Notes: generated from the sequence alone by a model not told the origin. A DNA stretch of 64,000 bases from Pseudomonadota bacterium (GCA_030528565.1 JAUMYP010000001.1:1-64000); one strand, 5' to 3'. Numbered from the stretch's first letter, positions 19,560 through 28,164 are shown. Numbers and translations are program-made.

Positions 19560-19837
19560 CGGCGCCTGCCTTGTTTGTGGATGCGGCGCAGATGCCACCA
19601 CATCGACAGCCCCAGCAGATTGACCAGCAGTGCCATTGACAGCAGCACAGCCGTGCCCCATGCGCCATCGCCTGCAAAGTACAGGCCAAGCGCGCCGAGC
19701 AGGATGATGATGCCGCTGGCCGCCATGCGCAGCGCAAGACCGGGCGAGGCCGGGCGGTTGTCGCGGGCAAGCCAGGCGGCCAGCAGCACGGCGGCCAGCC
19801 CAATCAATGCCAGCAGCAGGGGGAGCCACACGGCCAT
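19556..19837 (-). CDS. Small integral membrane protein
   Basis: 93 residues with three hydrophobic segments separated by short charged loops, ending [10 protein letters not shown]. No family recognised. ATG 19837 overlaps the last base of the SPFH gene stop (TGATG), so the two are translated together and may act together. Confidence 0.6.
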   Translation of the reverse strand: MAVWLPLLLALIGLAAVLLAAWLARDNRPASPGLALRMAASGIIILLGALGLYFAGDGAWGTAVLLSMALLVNLLGLSMWWHLRRIHKQGRRR

Positions 19838-20700
19838 CAGTACAGCGTCCCGGTATTGATAATCGGCTGGGTGCTGCGCTCGCCGCATAGCACCACCAGC
19901 AGATTGCTGACCATCGCTGCCTTGCGCTCCTCATCCAGCGCCACCGTGCCTTGCTTTTGCAGCTCGTCCAGCGCCATTTGCACCATGCCCACCGCCCCGG
20001 CGACGATGCGCGTGCGCGCGGCGATGATGGCATTGGCCTGCTGCCGCTGCAGCATCGCCTGGGCGATTTCCGGCGCATAGGCCAGATGGCTGATGCGCGC
20101 ATCCAGCACCTTCACCCCGGCATCGGCCAGACGCTCGGCCAGCTCCTGCTGCAAATGCTCGGAGATTTCCGCCGCATGGCTGCGCAGCGAGAGCTGGCCG
20201 TCCTCGTGCTGGTCATACGGATAACTGGTCGCCATCGAGCGCAGCGCCGCCTCGGACTGGATTTCCACAAAGCTCTCGTAGTTATCGACGTTAAAGACCG
20301 CCTCGGACGCATCATTGACCTGCCAGACGATGACCGCCGCGATTTCAATCGGGCTGCCGTCCAGCTCGTTGACCTTGAGCCGGCCGCTTTCGAAATTGCG
20401 CACCCGCATCGATACCTTGCGCTTGCTGTAGAACGGGTTGTTCCAGCGCAGGCCATTGTCCTTCACCGTACCCACATATTTGCCAAAAAAGCTGACCACG
20501 GCCGCCTGATTCGGCTCCAGCATGTAAAAGCCAGCAAGCCCAACCAATGGCAGCAGCGAAATGAATGCAGCCAGCAGGCTGATTGCGACCAACTTTGTGG
20601 CAACGCCCAGCACCAGCGCCGCAGCGCAGCCCAACAGCGCCAGCAATAGCAGCAACAAAACCGGAATGCCGGATAAAGAGGACAGATGTTTTTCTTTCAT
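19837..20700 (-). CDS. SPFH/band 7 domain membrane protein
   Basis: Membrane-anchored scaffold of the stomatin/prohibitin/flotillin superfamily. Two N-terminal hydrophobic segments (about residues 8-60) are followed by the SPFH domain ([48 protein letters not shown]) and a helical region ([20 protein letters not shown]). 287 residues from ATG 20700; an ATG 13 codons earlier is possible. First gene of the coupled SPFH - membrane - RHH - DUF4177 cluster, divergent from the antiporter gene. Confidence 0.88.
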   Translation of the reverse strand: MKEKHLSSLSGIPVLLLLLLALLGCAAALVLGVATKLVAISLLAAFISLLPLVGLAGFYMLEPNQAAVVSFFGKYVGTVKDNGLRWNNPFYSKRKVSMRVRNFESGRLKVNELDGSPIEIAAVIVWQVNDASEAVFNVDNYESFVEIQSEAALRSMATSYPYDQHEDGQLSLRSHAAEISEHLQQELAERLADAGVKVLDARISHLAYAPEIAQAMLQRQQANAIIAARTRIVAGAVGMVQMALDELQKQGTVALDEERKAAMVSNLLVVLCGERSTQPIINTGTLY

Positions 20701-20883
20701 GGCAGTGTTCTTGCTGAGAATTGCAATAAAAGATATCAAAAAGATATCTATTTGTGATTTTGCGGTGCATCAATGGTGACTAAATCAGCCGATGCCTCAG
20801 GGATATTGGCAGTGCCGGTTTATGTGGACTTTCCTTGTCGCAATGGTCACAATAATGCTCCATCTTTTCATCATGATATTGCG

Positions 20884-22194
20884 ATGAAGGTTTCTCCCAG
20901 CGGTATCGCACTGCTTCCCCTGCTGTTGTTCGTGGCGCTGTTCTTTGGCGCCGGGGTGTATTTCACTTACCGGGGGGAGCCCAACGGCTTCTATATCCTG
21001 CATGCGCCGGTGGCCATCATCCCGGCGCTGGCCGTGGCCGCCTGGTGGGCGCGCAGGCGCGGGGTGGATGTGGGGCGCGCCCTGTATGGCGGTATGGGCG
21101 ATGCCAACATCATGTTGATGTGTCTTATCTTCCTGCTGGCAGGTGGCTTTGCGGCGGTGACGCGGGCCATTGGCGGGGTGGATGCGGTGGTGGCGCTGGG
21201 GGTGGGGCATCTCTCGCCGTCCTTGATATTGCCGGGTCTGTTTGTGACGGCGGCGCTGATTTCGCTGGCCACCGGCAGCTCGATGAGTACCCTGGCTGCC
21301 TTGGCGCCGATTGCGCTGGGCATTGCCGAGGCGGCCGGCATTTCTCCGGCACTTGGTGTGGCAAGTGCGGTCGGCGGCGCGATGTTTGGCGATAACCTTT
21401 CGGTGATTTCTGATACCACCATCGCCGCGACCCGCACGCAGGGTGCGGAAATGAAGGACAAGTTCCGCGAAAACTTCAAGATTGCGCTGCCCGCAGCCGT
21501 GTTGACCATCGTGCTGCTGGCCTTGCAGCCGGGGACAAGTCCGCCGCCTGAAGTGAGCAGCCCGGCTTCGCCCTGGCTGGTGCTGCCGTATGCGTTGGTG
21601 CTGCTGCTGGCCGTGCTGGGGGTGAATGTGCTGGTGGTGCTGGGTTTTGGCATTGTCGCGGCAGGCTTGATAGGCGCGCTGTATGCCAGCAATGGCTATG
21701 GCATCGAGGAATGGATGAATGACATCTGGACCGGCTTTTCCGGCATGAGTGAAATCGTGCTGCTGTCCATGCTGGTGGGGGGGCTGGCCGGGTTGATGCG
21801 CGCCAGCGGTGGGCTTGCCTGGATTTCTGCCAGGATTGCACGGCTGGCGCGCGGCAGGTCAGGGCAGCGCAGCGGCGAATTGAGTATTGCCGGGTTGTCG
21901 GCGGCAACGGACGTGTTCATCGCCAACAATACCGTGGCGATTCTGGTCAGTGGCCCGCTGGCGCGTGATATCGCCAGCCAGCATGGGGTCAGCCCGCGCC
22001 GCGCGGCCAGCATTCTGGATATCTATAGTTGTGTGGTGCAGGGGCTGATTCCGTGGGGTGCGCAAATCCTGCTGGCGGCATCGCAGTCCGGGCAGTCACC
22101 TTTGGAAATTGCCGGGAAAGTCTGGTATTGCTGGCTGCTGGGCGGTATTGCACTGGGCTTCATGCTGTGGCCGCGGCGTGCGGCAACAGGTTGA
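20884..22194 (+). CDS. NhaC-family Na+/H+ antiporter-like transporter
   Basis: Inner-membrane transporter with about 11-12 hydrophobic segments, 436 residues from ATG 20884. The conserved NhaC features include GDNLSVISDTTIAATRTQGAE and the later FIANNTVAILVSGPLARDIA. Ion specificity (Na+/H+ or Na+-coupled metabolite exchange) cannot be set from sequence. No Shine-Dalgarno before ATG 20884; upstream in-frame starts would add a non-conserved, hydrophilic lead. Confidence 0.85.
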   Translation: MKVSPSGIALLPLLLFVALFFGAGVYFTYRGEPNGFYILHAPVAIIPALAVAAWWARRRGVDVGRALYGGMGDANIMLMCLIFLLAGGFAAVTRAIGGVDAVVALGVGHLSPSLILPGLFVTAALISLATGSSMSTLAALAPIALGIAEAAGISPALGVASAVGGAMFGDNLSVISDTTIAATRTQGAEMKDKFRENFKIALPAAVLTIVLLALQPGTSPPPEVSSPASPWLVLPYALVLLLAVLGVNVLVVLGFGIVAAGLIGALYASNGYGIEEWMNDIWTGFSGMSEIVLLSMLVGGLAGLMRASGGLAWISARIARLARGRSGQRSGELSIAGLSAATDVFIANNTVAILVSGPLARDIASQHGVSPRRAASILDIYSCVVQGLIPWGAQILLAASQSGQSPLEIAGKVWYCWLLGGIALGFMLWPRRAATG

Positions 22195-22219
22195 ATTTGC
22201 CCGCACTGCAATAAATTGT

Positions 22220-22246
22220 TTGACAGCGCGCGCGCAAGGCCGGACA
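22220..22246 (+). promoter_or_regulatory. Candidate sigma70 promoter of the tRNA operon
   Basis: TTGACA at 22220-22225 with GACAAT at 22241-22246 (15-bp spacing), followed by a GC-rich discriminator (GCGCACCGC), as expected of stable-RNA promoters under stringent control. About 50 bp before tRNA-Pro. Confidence 0.55.
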
Positions 22247-22299
22247 ATGCGCACCGCTTTACGGCAAAGCACCCCGGTGTTTTGCCAACCGTTCACCGG

Positions 22300-22376
22300 C
22301 GGGGTATAGCGCAGTCTGGTAGCGCGCCTGCTTTGGGAGCAGGATGTCGGGGGTTCGAATCCCTCTACCCCGACCA
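22300..22376 (+). tRNA. tRNA-Pro (anticodon TGG)
   Basis: Cloverleaf with acceptor CGGGGTA pairing to TACCCCG, anticodon loop CTTTGGGAG, GGTTCGAATCC T-arm and an encoded CCA. Confidence 0.97.
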
Positions 22377-22407
22377 TTCGGCAAACGGTAATGCGACTCC
22401 GTCATGG

Positions 22408-22484
22408 GCGCCCGTAGCTCAATCGGATAGAGCACCGGCCTTCTAAGCCGGTGGTTGCAGGTTCGATTCCTGCCGGGCGCGCCA
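22408..22484 (+). tRNA. tRNA-Arg (anticodon TCT)
   Basis: Acceptor GCGCCCG pairing to CGGGCGC, anticodon loop CCTTCTAAG, GGTTCGATTCC T-arm, discriminator G and encoded CCA. Second of three tandem tRNAs. Confidence 0.97.
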
Positions 22485-22515
22485 TTTGCGGGTCGGCGAG
22501 AATCAAGAGTTTTGT

Positions 22516-22593
22516 GGTGGCTGTAGCTCAGTTGGTTAGAGTACTGGATTGTGATTCCAGTGGTCGGGGGTTCGAATCCCCTCAGCCACCCCA
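22516..22593 (+). tRNA. tRNA-His (anticodon GTG)
   Basis: Acceptor GTGGCTG pairing to CAGCCAC with the extra 5' G (22516) facing C73, as tRNA-His requires; anticodon loop GATTGTGAT; encoded CCA. Intact although a prophage begins immediately downstream, consistent with integration that restores the tRNA 3' end. Confidence 0.97.
22550..22593. other. Probable attachment site (attL) in the 3' half of tRNA-His
   Basis: A tyrosine recombinase gene ends 99 bp beyond the tRNA and only prophage genes follow. Integrases of this type usually recombine in the anticodon/T-arm to 3' end of a tRNA and leave a direct repeat of it at the far end. The far end is outside the window, so the core cannot be defined. 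Confidence 0.35.
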
Positions 22594-22614
22594 TAACATT
22601 CCAAAATTTCCAGT

Positions 22615-22647
22615 AAAGACCTTGATTTCTCAAGGTCTTTTTTGTTT
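22615..22647 (+). terminator. Intrinsic terminator of the tRNA operon
   Basis: Stem AAAGACCTTGA (22615-22625) with TCAAGGTCTTT (22630-22640), TTTC loop, followed by TTTGTTTT. It serves the tRNA operon from the left; the integrase gene converges on it from the right. Confidence 0.85.
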
Positions 22648-22691
22648 TATCCACAGGTCGCTAAACTGTTTCCTGTCTCGGAGCTGTCCCT

Positions 22692-23906
22692 CTAGCGGAT
22701 GCCCACTGACGGAGCTTTCAGGTAGCCTTCCAGCCTCTCCAGTCCGGCCAATTTCTGCCCGGTCATGACCTTGGCGTAGGTCGCGGAGGTGGTCTGGATA
22801 GCAGAGTGTCCGAGCCAGTCTTGCACCAGCTTGATATCGCCTGTAGCCTCCAGCATCCGGGTTGCGCAGGTGTGCCGCAGGGAGTGGACTACGCAGTCCG
22901 GGATACCTGCCATCGTTGTGTTCGCTTTGGCTTTCTGCCAGAGGTAGATAGCCCTGCCCCTCGTAAGCCCCGTAAATGGCCCTGTAAGGCCGTTAGAGGC
23001 GCGTCGGCGGAGAATATGGGCTACCCTAGCGGTACAGGGTGTGGTGCGCGTCCTGCCGCCTTTCTGTTCGTTTTTGCGCCAGAAGCGAACATGCCAGTGT
23101 CCCTCCCGGTCTTGCACCACGTCATCCCAGCGGACGTTCAGGGCAGCCGAGACTCGGCAGCCGACATCCGCGAGGAACGTAAACAGGTCGAGATAGTCGG
23201 ATGCGTCCCTTCGCACGGGATTGCCGCCTTGGGGGTTGTCGGGGCGGTCGTCGAGGTCGCGAAGTGCGCCGAACAGCTCCCGTTCTTGCTCCAGCGAGAG
23301 TACGAAGCTGCGGACGGCTTCGGCTTCATCCAGTGGTCGCCATCGCGGCAGCTCGATGTTGAGCTGTTTACGCTCGATGAGTCGCCGTAGGACGGACAGG
23401 AACACGAACACGCGTCGGTTCACCGTGCCGGGTGCGGCATCGTCGTCAACGAGCTGGAACACGAGTTGGTCGAGGGTGTCCTGTGTAACCGTGTGGACGG
23501 GCAGGGAGCCGCCGAGGATGCGGCAGAGGGTGTTGCAGATAGCGACGTAGGTGTCCCTCGACCGTGCCTTCGCCCATCCTTGGCGACTCTTGCCCCACGG
23601 CATCGGGTCATCCAGTGCGACGTTACACGCTTGCCGCAGGGTCATACTGCCGGGACAGTGGCGGGTGAGGGAGGCCGCTTGGCCGCGATATTGACCACGG
23701 ATGCGGACTTGTAGCTCACCCAGTGTGACTTCGGGGTTATCTCGCAGCGCGTCGAGAACGTCTTGCTGGCGGCGGAGTGCGAGGGCTTTGTTGCGGGTGC
23801 CGCTGGATACGCGGATGCGTCGCCTGCCGTCTTGCACGTCGATTTGATAGGTTCGGCGGTCAGGTGCTCCCGCCTTAGGAGCCTTGCCAGTGAGTCGGAG
23901 TGCCAT
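22692..23906 (-). CDS. int: Tyrosine recombinase (phage integrase), tRNA-proximal
   Basis: Site-specific recombinase expected to integrate and excise the prophage at tRNA-His. 404 residues: N-terminal DNA-binding part (DRRTYQIDVQDGRRRIRVSSG), core-binding SAM-like region, and a C-terminal catalytic domain with Arg (VGCRVSAALN), Lys-strand region, HSLRHTCATRM (His-x-x-Arg), LGHSAIQTTSATYAKV (His/Tyr). All catalytic residues are present, so it is likely active. GAGAG precedes ATG 23906. Its position next to the tRNA makes it the best candidate for the functional integrase. Confidence 0.93.
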   Translation of the reverse strand: MALRLTGKAPKAGAPDRRTYQIDVQDGRRRIRVSSGTRNKALALRRQQDVLDALRDNPEVTLGELQVRIRGQYRGQAASLTRHCPGSMTLRQACNVALDDPMPWGKSRQGWAKARSRDTYVAICNTLCRILGGSLPVHTVTQDTLDQLVFQLVDDDAAPGTVNRRVFVFLSVLRRLIERKQLNIELPRWRPLDEAEAVRSFVLSLEQERELFGALRDLDDRPDNPQGGNPVRRDASDYLDLFTFLADVGCRVSAALNVRWDDVVQDREGHWHVRFWRKNEQKGGRTRTTPCTARVAHILRRRASNGLTGPFTGLTRGRAIYLWQKAKANTTMAGIPDCVVHSLRHTCATRMLEATGDIKLVQDWLGHSAIQTTSATYAKVMTGQKLAGLERLEGYLKAPSVGIR

Positions 23907-23941
23907 AGTGTGCTCTCGGTTGGCCGTAGACGCACGCGGAG

Positions 23942-23964
23942 CACTGCCGCTATCTACGGCAGTG
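23942..23964. repeat. Inverted repeat upstream of the integrase gene
   Basis: CACTGCCG (23942-23949) and CGGCAGTG (23957-23964) flank a 7-base spacer in the 75-bp gap between the winged-helix gene and the integrase. No T tract follows on the minus strand, so a protein-binding site or weak attenuator is more likely than a terminator. Confidence 0.5.
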
Positions 23965-23981
23965 TTGAGGGGATGTTTAGG

Positions 23982-24359
23982 TTATCGCTTCTTCGTTAAA
24001 GCTGCTTGCATCTTTACGATAACTTCGTCGATTAGGCGTTCACCTTTATCGGTGAGTGCAAGCTGTTTTCTGCGCATGTCCACGGCGTTTGTGGAGTATG
24101 TCAGCATGTCAACGCCCGGTTGTTTGCGGCTGTTCCGCTTTGTCAAGTCGTGGACGTTGCGAGATGCGGCAGCGCGTGAGCTTTTGCCGGAAAGTGCGTT
24201 GATGGAACGTTCGATGTCCTGCTTGTCGCCGCCATTTTGTAGTGCAGTCTCCACCAGATACAGCGCCCTCAATAGCGTAGCGTCTTTGCCTAAGTGCCGT
24301 CTTAGGAGTGCCAAGGCGGTGCGTAGGGCTATCAAGAGGTGTTCCGGTGGGTGCTGCAT
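23982..24359 (-). CDS. Putative winged-helix DNA-binding protein, copy 1
   Basis: 125 residues. N-terminal helical part LRRHLGKDATLLRALYLVETAL, a middle with SGKSSRAAASRNVHDLTKR, and a C-terminus LALTDKGERLIDEVI that resembles the end of MarR-type winged helices. It is a distant paralogue of the protein at 29189-29572: same length, same order of blocks (LRALYLVE/LRALFLLE; NVHDLTKR/NVRALADK; LTDKGERLID/ITAAGREVVN). Lies immediately upstream of the integrase with strong AAGGAG before its ATG. A role as lysogeny regulator or recombination directionality factor is inference. Confidence 0.6.
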   Translation of the reverse strand: MQHPPEHLLIALRTALALLRRHLGKDATLLRALYLVETALQNGGDKQDIERSINALSGKSSRAAASRNVHDLTKRNSRKQPGVDMLTYSTNAVDMRRKQLALTDKGERLIDEVIVKMQAALTKKR

Positions 24360-24436
24360 GGTGTCTCCTTATGTCCGTTTGTTTGTTGGTTTGTTTCAAC
24401 ACACGTGCCCGCGAGGCAGGCACGGAATGCACAGCC

Positions 24437-24613
24437 TTATCCGAAGATAAGCCCGTGCAGTACCCACAGCGTGAACGGGAATGCTGCAAAGAACGCAAGG
24501 AGGAACACGGCCTGCCCGAAGTAACAGAGCAGGCAAAGTCCAGGGTTTTCTTTACACTCCTTCCAGCCGACTTTGCCGCTGCGCTCGTCAGGGTTTTGGT
24601 CTTGCTTGGTCAT
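24437..24613 (-). CDS. 58-residue membrane protein
   Basis: Starts MTKQDQNPDERSGKVGWKEC and has one long hydrophobic segment (about residues 28-55, LCLLCYFGQAVFLLAFFAAF) with several cysteines; ends HGLIFG. AAGGAAA 7 nt before ATG 24613 supports it. No family recognised. A small membrane protein in a lysogeny module may act in superinfection exclusion, but nothing here proves that. Confidence 0.6.
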   Translation of the reverse strand: MTKQDQNPDERSGKVGWKECKENPGLCLLCYFGQAVFLLAFFAAFPFTLWVLHGLIFG

Positions 24614-24630
24614 ATTAGGATTTCCTTATA

Positions 24631-25011
24631 TTAGCTTTGGCCGTGTTTGGCTTTGTGCAGCGTATCGTTGACACGCTGCCGCAGTGCTGCGATTTCCTCG
24701 CCGCCCGTGTTGTCTCGTGTGAGCCATTCGCGGACGACTTCGAGCGTTTCGAGGATGTCAGGCGCTGCGGAGATGACCTTGTCGCTTCCTTCAATTCCAA
24801 TATGTCGCTTGAGTGCCTTGTCTGCGCATTTTTTGCAAATGTCATGGCTTGGTTTTGAGTAAGGGATATAAGAACGCAACTCCCCTTCAATATATATCGG
24901 GTCAGTCAATGCGTACCCCATTACTACTCGTATTTTGTAGTCTTCTCCGCTGCATATTTCTTGGCAAAAATCACAGCGGATAGTGGTTTTCGTTACTGTT
25001 TCTCGGGTCAT
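24631..25011 (-). CDS. Hypothetical protein with two CxxC pairs
   Basis: 126 residues. RCDFCQEIC near the N-terminus and HDICKKCADKALKRH in the middle could form a zinc ribbon; the C-terminal third is helical and charged. AGGAG precedes ATG 25011, and the start overlaps the stop of the upstream gene by 1 bp. No family recognised; position within a run of small phage genes suggests accessory function. Confidence 0.65.
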   Translation of the reverse strand: MTRETVTKTTIRCDFCQEICSGEDYKIRVVMGYALTDPIYIEGELRSYIPYSKPSHDICKKCADKALKRHIGIEGSDKVISAAPDILETLEVVREWLTRDNTGGEEIAALRQRVNDTLHKAKHGQS

Positions 25012-25286
25012 TAGGTTTCTCCTGTCGCTTTTACTATCGCTGCTTTTGCACGAGCGATATCTTGTTCGATACCGCTATACCCCAATGACACTTCTTCGGG
25101 GAGGCTTTCCAAATCCCACGCGACCAGTTCCTTCAACGCCTCAAGAAGCTCCGGCGCAGCGGCGATGAGGCGAGCGTCTGCAAGCGACTGTTCGACTTCA
25201 TCTCCCATAAGGGCGACGATGGTGTCGTTTTTGTCGCGCACGTAAATGTCTCTTGCCGACCACGGCCCCGGCGTGTGCTTACTCAT
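25011..25286 (-). CDS. Conserved phage protein (HTPGPW...DARLIAAAPELLEAL type)
   Basis: 91 residues. The beginning MSKHTPGPWSARDIYV and the central DARLIAAAPELLEALKELV are hallmarks of a widespread small phage/prophage protein family of unknown function. Overlaps the upstream gene by 8 bp and the downstream one by 1 bp. Confidence 0.8.
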   Translation of the reverse strand: MSKHTPGPWSARDIYVRDKNDTIVALMGDEVEQSLADARLIAAAPELLEALKELVAWDLESLPEEVSLGYSGIEQDIARAKAAIVKATGET

Positions 25287-25716
25287 TGCCCACCTCCGGT
25301 TCTGCCGTGAAACTCAGCAGTGCCTTGGCGTGGACGACGGCAGCTTCCGCGGTCATGTGGACGAGACCCCTTTCGAGAAGGCGCCTATCCACCTCGTCCC
25401 CGTCTATAGCATCCCCCCAGTAGTAGTAATCAGCCAGAACGGCTTCAAACAGCGCCGGGACGTAGTATTTATCACCATCTTTTAACGGCCTCCGCACCGG
25501 CTCCGGTACCGAATACCCGTTGATATTTATGGTGCGCGGCTTGCGGCGGTATTTATGGTGTCTCGCCCATGTGGGGTGCGTTTGTAAAGGGGTCCACCTA
25601 TCATCTCCATATTCGTCCGCAGGGATGAATAGCTCCCACCACTCCCAAGGCTTGTCCGTCATCTGCGCGTCCTGCGCGTATTCCAACATTTCTTCCGCAT
25701 GTATATGCTTACGCAT
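25279..25716 (-). CDS. Phage hypothetical protein
   Basis: 145 residues. The part HPTWARHHKYRRKPRTININGYSVPEPVR resembles a motif common in small temperate-phage proteins of unknown role; the C-terminal half has YYVPALFEAVLADYYYW and ends ALLSFTAEPEVGNE. No catalytic motif visible. Overlaps both neighbours by 8 bp. Confidence 0.65.
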   Translation of the reverse strand: MRKHIHAEEMLEYAQDAQMTDKPWEWWELFIPADEYGDDRWTPLQTHPTWARHHKYRRKPRTININGYSVPEPVRRPLKDGDKYYVPALFEAVLADYYYWGDAIDGDEVDRRLLERGLVHMTAEAAVVHAKALLSFTAEPEVGNE

Positions 25717-25942
25717 AACGTCCTTCCTCTACTGCCTTTCGCAGTGCTTCAACAATAATGTCTTTTACTTTTTCGCAGCGGGTTTCCGCTACGGTATTTA
25801 CGTCTCGCCAATCTACGTCTTTATTCGGATACCGACGTACGCTTTCGATTTCCCAGACTTCGATTTCTTCGAAATCCCCGTAGGGGTTGAGGTATTCCAT
25901 TCGTGTTTCACGGGATGCGCGGATTTCGATTTTACTCACCAT
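25709..25942 (-). CDS. Small phage hypothetical protein
   Basis: 77 residues, acidic, with a C-terminal amphipathic helix (KVKDIIVEALRKAVEEGRYA). Not recognised. Coupled by 8-bp overlap to the next gene. Confidence 0.55.
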   Translation of the reverse strand: MVSKIEIRASRETRMEYLNPYGDFEEIEVWEIESVRRYPNKDVDWRDVNTVAETRCEKVKDIIVEALRKAVEEGRYA

Positions 25943-25961
25943 TGTGTAGTCCTATCTGTGA

Positions 25962-26867
25962 TTAGATAATCAGTCGTCGCCACTGACCGGCAGATAATCC
26001 CCGGTCATCGTTATACACGTCTGTCATAGATTGGCGCTTGTGACCCAGCAGGGTTTGAGTATCAATGCCCTGTGCTCGATATAGGCGCTCAGACAATGAC
26101 CGTATTTCGTGTAGCGTCGGGCGCGTCCCGTTGCCATCCCAGTCTCCGAAGGCATCCAGCCACGTTAGCCGGAATCTCCCCGACACGGTGCCGGGGAGTA
26201 GCGGGCCCCCATCGCGGCGGCGTATCAGGGTGTCTCCGGGTACCGTATATTGGTGACATTGCTCCACCACGTCCGCGATGCTCAGGCCCACGGCATCGAG
26301 TCGTAGCGCAGCGGGTAGGGCAATCATCGCCCCGGTTTTTTGCTGCCGGATATAGAGCCATCCATCGCATACGTCATCAAACCGCATTGTCAGCAGGTCG
26401 CTGCGTCGCTGCGCAGTCACAATCGCAAGTGCTAACAGCGCTGGCTCCCACGGCTGTCCGTATTTTGTTGCGTATTTATGCAGCTCCTGCCACTGCCTTA
26501 GAGACATCCTGCTGCGGGCTACCTTGCAAGGTAGGCTGCGCACATGGCTAACCGGGTTTGTATCTGCCCACCCCGCGATAATCGCCTGATGGAATATATA
26601 GTTAGACTCGATGCGCAGTTTCCGGCATTTGTTCGGAGTTTTACTATGCGTGCTGCGGAGCAGCGAGGCAATCTCGTGGGGTCGAATGGATGAAAACCGG
26701 CGCGAGCCAAAAGCCGAGAAGAAGATACGAGCTAAACGCACCCTGCCTTTTCTGGTCTCGTACTTGATTGGCTCGCTGTTGAGCATTTCGAGGTATACCG
26801 GCTCAAACTCCGAGATGCTTTTAAACTGGGGCGATAGCCGCCCCAGCGTCGTACTGATAATCCCCAT
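25962..26867 (-). CDS. Second tyrosine recombinase
   Basis: 301 residues, unlike the tRNA-proximal integrase. Catalytic residues visible: Arg in TAQRRSDLLTMR, Lys in IRQQKTGAMI, HEIRSLSERLYRAQG (His-x-x-Arg), LLGHKRQSMTDVYNDDRG (His and Tyr). The N-terminal region is a core-binding domain without the arm-binding domain expected in lambda-like integrases. A GGAG element before ATG 26867 fits. It may be a second integrase, an excision partner or a resolvase, or come from an older element nested here. Confidence 0.9.
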   Translation of the reverse strand: MGIISTTLGRLSPQFKSISEFEPVYLEMLNSEPIKYETRKGRVRLARIFFSAFGSRRFSSIRPHEIASLLRSTHSKTPNKCRKLRIESNYIFHQAIIAGWADTNPVSHVRSLPCKVARSRMSLRQWQELHKYATKYGQPWEPALLALAIVTAQRRSDLLTMRFDDVCDGWLYIRQQKTGAMIALPAALRLDAVGLSIADVVEQCHQYTVPGDTLIRRRDGGPLLPGTVSGRFRLTWLDAFGDWDGNGTRPTLHEIRSLSERLYRAQGIDTQTLLGHKRQSMTDVYNDDRGLSAGQWRRLII

Positions 26868-26872
26868 GCGGA

Positions 26873-27235
26873 TTACTCCGCACGACTCTGCCAGTAATCC
26901 AGAGCCTCTTGGATTGCAGGCTCGATTGTGTTGTTAAGCCAGTCGCTGTACCCGAACTCTTGGACACCATCTACGTCGAGCCATTCCAATTCATCCTCGC
27001 TCAGGTCTGCACCCCATCCAGCATCGCCGGTTATTTCCGCGAGACTGTCGTCGTCCCGCACTAGCCGATTGTTTACGCAGGGCTGGGCGCTGCTAAACAG
27101 CTTTCCGTCGTCTAGGTCGAGATAAATGCGGCTGTAGCATGAATTTTTACAGCCTTTCAGCATGTCTCTAAAAAACTCCTCCAAGACTGACAAATTTTCG
27201 TCGTCGTTCAGGATTGCTTCTGTAGTGAGGTTCAT
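26873..27235 (-). CDS. Acidic hypothetical protein
   Basis: 120 residues, strongly acidic (clusters such as DLSEDELEWLDVDG), with two or three cysteines near the N-terminal third. Not recognised. The charge would suit a DNA-mimic or inhibitor, which is speculation. Confidence 0.55.
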   Translation of the reverse strand: MNLTTEAILNDDENLSVLEEFFRDMLKGCKNSCYSRIYLDLDDGKLFSSAQPCVNNRLVRDDDSLAEITGDAGWGADLSEDELEWLDVDGVQEFGYSDWLNNTIEPAIQEALDYWQSRAE

Positions 27236-27240
27236 GGTTA

Positions 27241-27543
27241 TTACCCTTTGATAATTGCTTTCAGGTTTTCCAACGCGGTTTTCTTGCTATCCAGATTCTT
27301 AATGGCTTCGTTCGCTGCGCTTACCGAGTAGCCCATAAAGACGAGGGCAAGGTGCACTTGCTTTTGCAGCAACCAAATGCGTGCGCTGTAATAAGTGAGG
27401 CCGCTCTCTACGGCCTCCGTGCCGTTTTGTTTGTGGTGGACGGTTTCCCAAAAACGCCCGGTAGAGTCCGGGCGGATTGTTGAGAACAGCTTTGCAGTGT
27501 TAAGGGCGGCAGTGGCTGCGCAGGGTGTGAATGGGTTGTACAT
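27241..27543 (-). CDS. Hypothetical phage protein
   Basis: 100 residues starting MYNPFTPCAATAALNTAKLF and ending KNLDSKKTALENLKAIIKG; mostly helical. No motif recognised. Three bases after the 27547-28164 gene. Confidence 0.55.
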   Translation of the reverse strand: MYNPFTPCAATAALNTAKLFSTIRPDSTGRFWETVHHKQNGTEAVESGLTYYSARIWLLQKQVHLALVFMGYSVSAANEAIKNLDSKKTALENLKAIIKG

Positions 27544-27546
27544 GGG

Positions 27547-28164
27547 TTACTCCTTGAGCATGTCGAGTGCGGCTGAAGCGACTGGAACGTTCCGTGCGTC
27601 CTTTTCCGTACGCATTCCGCCTGCCAGCACTACCGCTTCAAGCCCCGGGATGTTGGTATCGAGGCTGAATACCGCATGGTTACCAATCGTTTCGACTCGC
27701 CAGTGTGTCCAGACCTCCCGACCGTAGGCGCGTCTGGCGTGCTTGAGGCAGCCTTTGATGGCCTTGGTAAGTAGTTCGAGCGTTTCCGTGTTAATGGTGG
27801 TTGCAGCGCCGTCAGGGTTCGACGGGAGGGCACACGCTGCGTTAGCTACGGTAGGGAAGCCTGTAAGTGTGGGTGCCTGCACGACCGTGTTGCGGTCGCG
27901 TGTCTCTTTGAGCAGCTCCAGCGCGTCGAAGCGTCCGAGTGCAATACCCTCGGTGGGGTAGTCGTCTGCCGTCCCGTGTAGGTCTTGGAATCGCACGCGG
28001 ACGACTTGGCGCATGTCTGTAGCTGTGAGCAGGAGCCTTCCGGAATCCGATGTACTTCTGCGGATTTGGATACAGTTCAGGTGCGGATATGCCGCCGCTT
28101 TGGATGCGAAAGGCGTGGCGAGTGCGAGGGCGTACAGCGGTACGGTAGCGGTGTGCATGGTCAC
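27547..28164 (-). CDS. Unknown protein, possibly sliding-clamp-like
   Basis: 205 residues from GTG 28164 (AAGGA 9 nt upstream; ATG 28158 also possible). The central part RLLLTATDMRQVVRVRF... and IALGRFDALELLKETRDRNTVV recalls the domain pattern of bacterial beta clamps (ATD strand followed by a helix containing ELL). Only about half the length of DnaN, so at most one or two clamp domains. T7 itself uses host thioredoxin for processivity. The clamp idea is inference from short motif resemblance. Confidence 0.5.
   Translation of the reverse strand: MTMHTATVPLYALALATPFASKAAAYPHLNCIQIRRSTSDSGRLLLTATDMRQVVRVRFQDLHGTADDYPTEGIALGRFDALELLKETRDRNTVVQAPTLTGFPTVANAACALPSNPDGAATTINTETLELLTKAIKGCLKHARRAYGREVWTHWRVETIGNHAVFSLDTNIPGLEAVVLAGGMRTEKDARNVPVASAALDMLKE

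Noticed and set aside
22259..22654. 131-codon minus-strand frame across the tRNAs
   Set aside because: The RGFEPPTTG / GFEPPTS-type peptide is the well-known spurious translation of tRNA T-arms, often annotated wrongly as a protein.
24308..24634. 108-codon plus-strand frame in the lysogeny module
   Set aside because: Opposite the small membrane-protein gene that has a strong ribosome site; every other gene in the prophage is on the minus strand.
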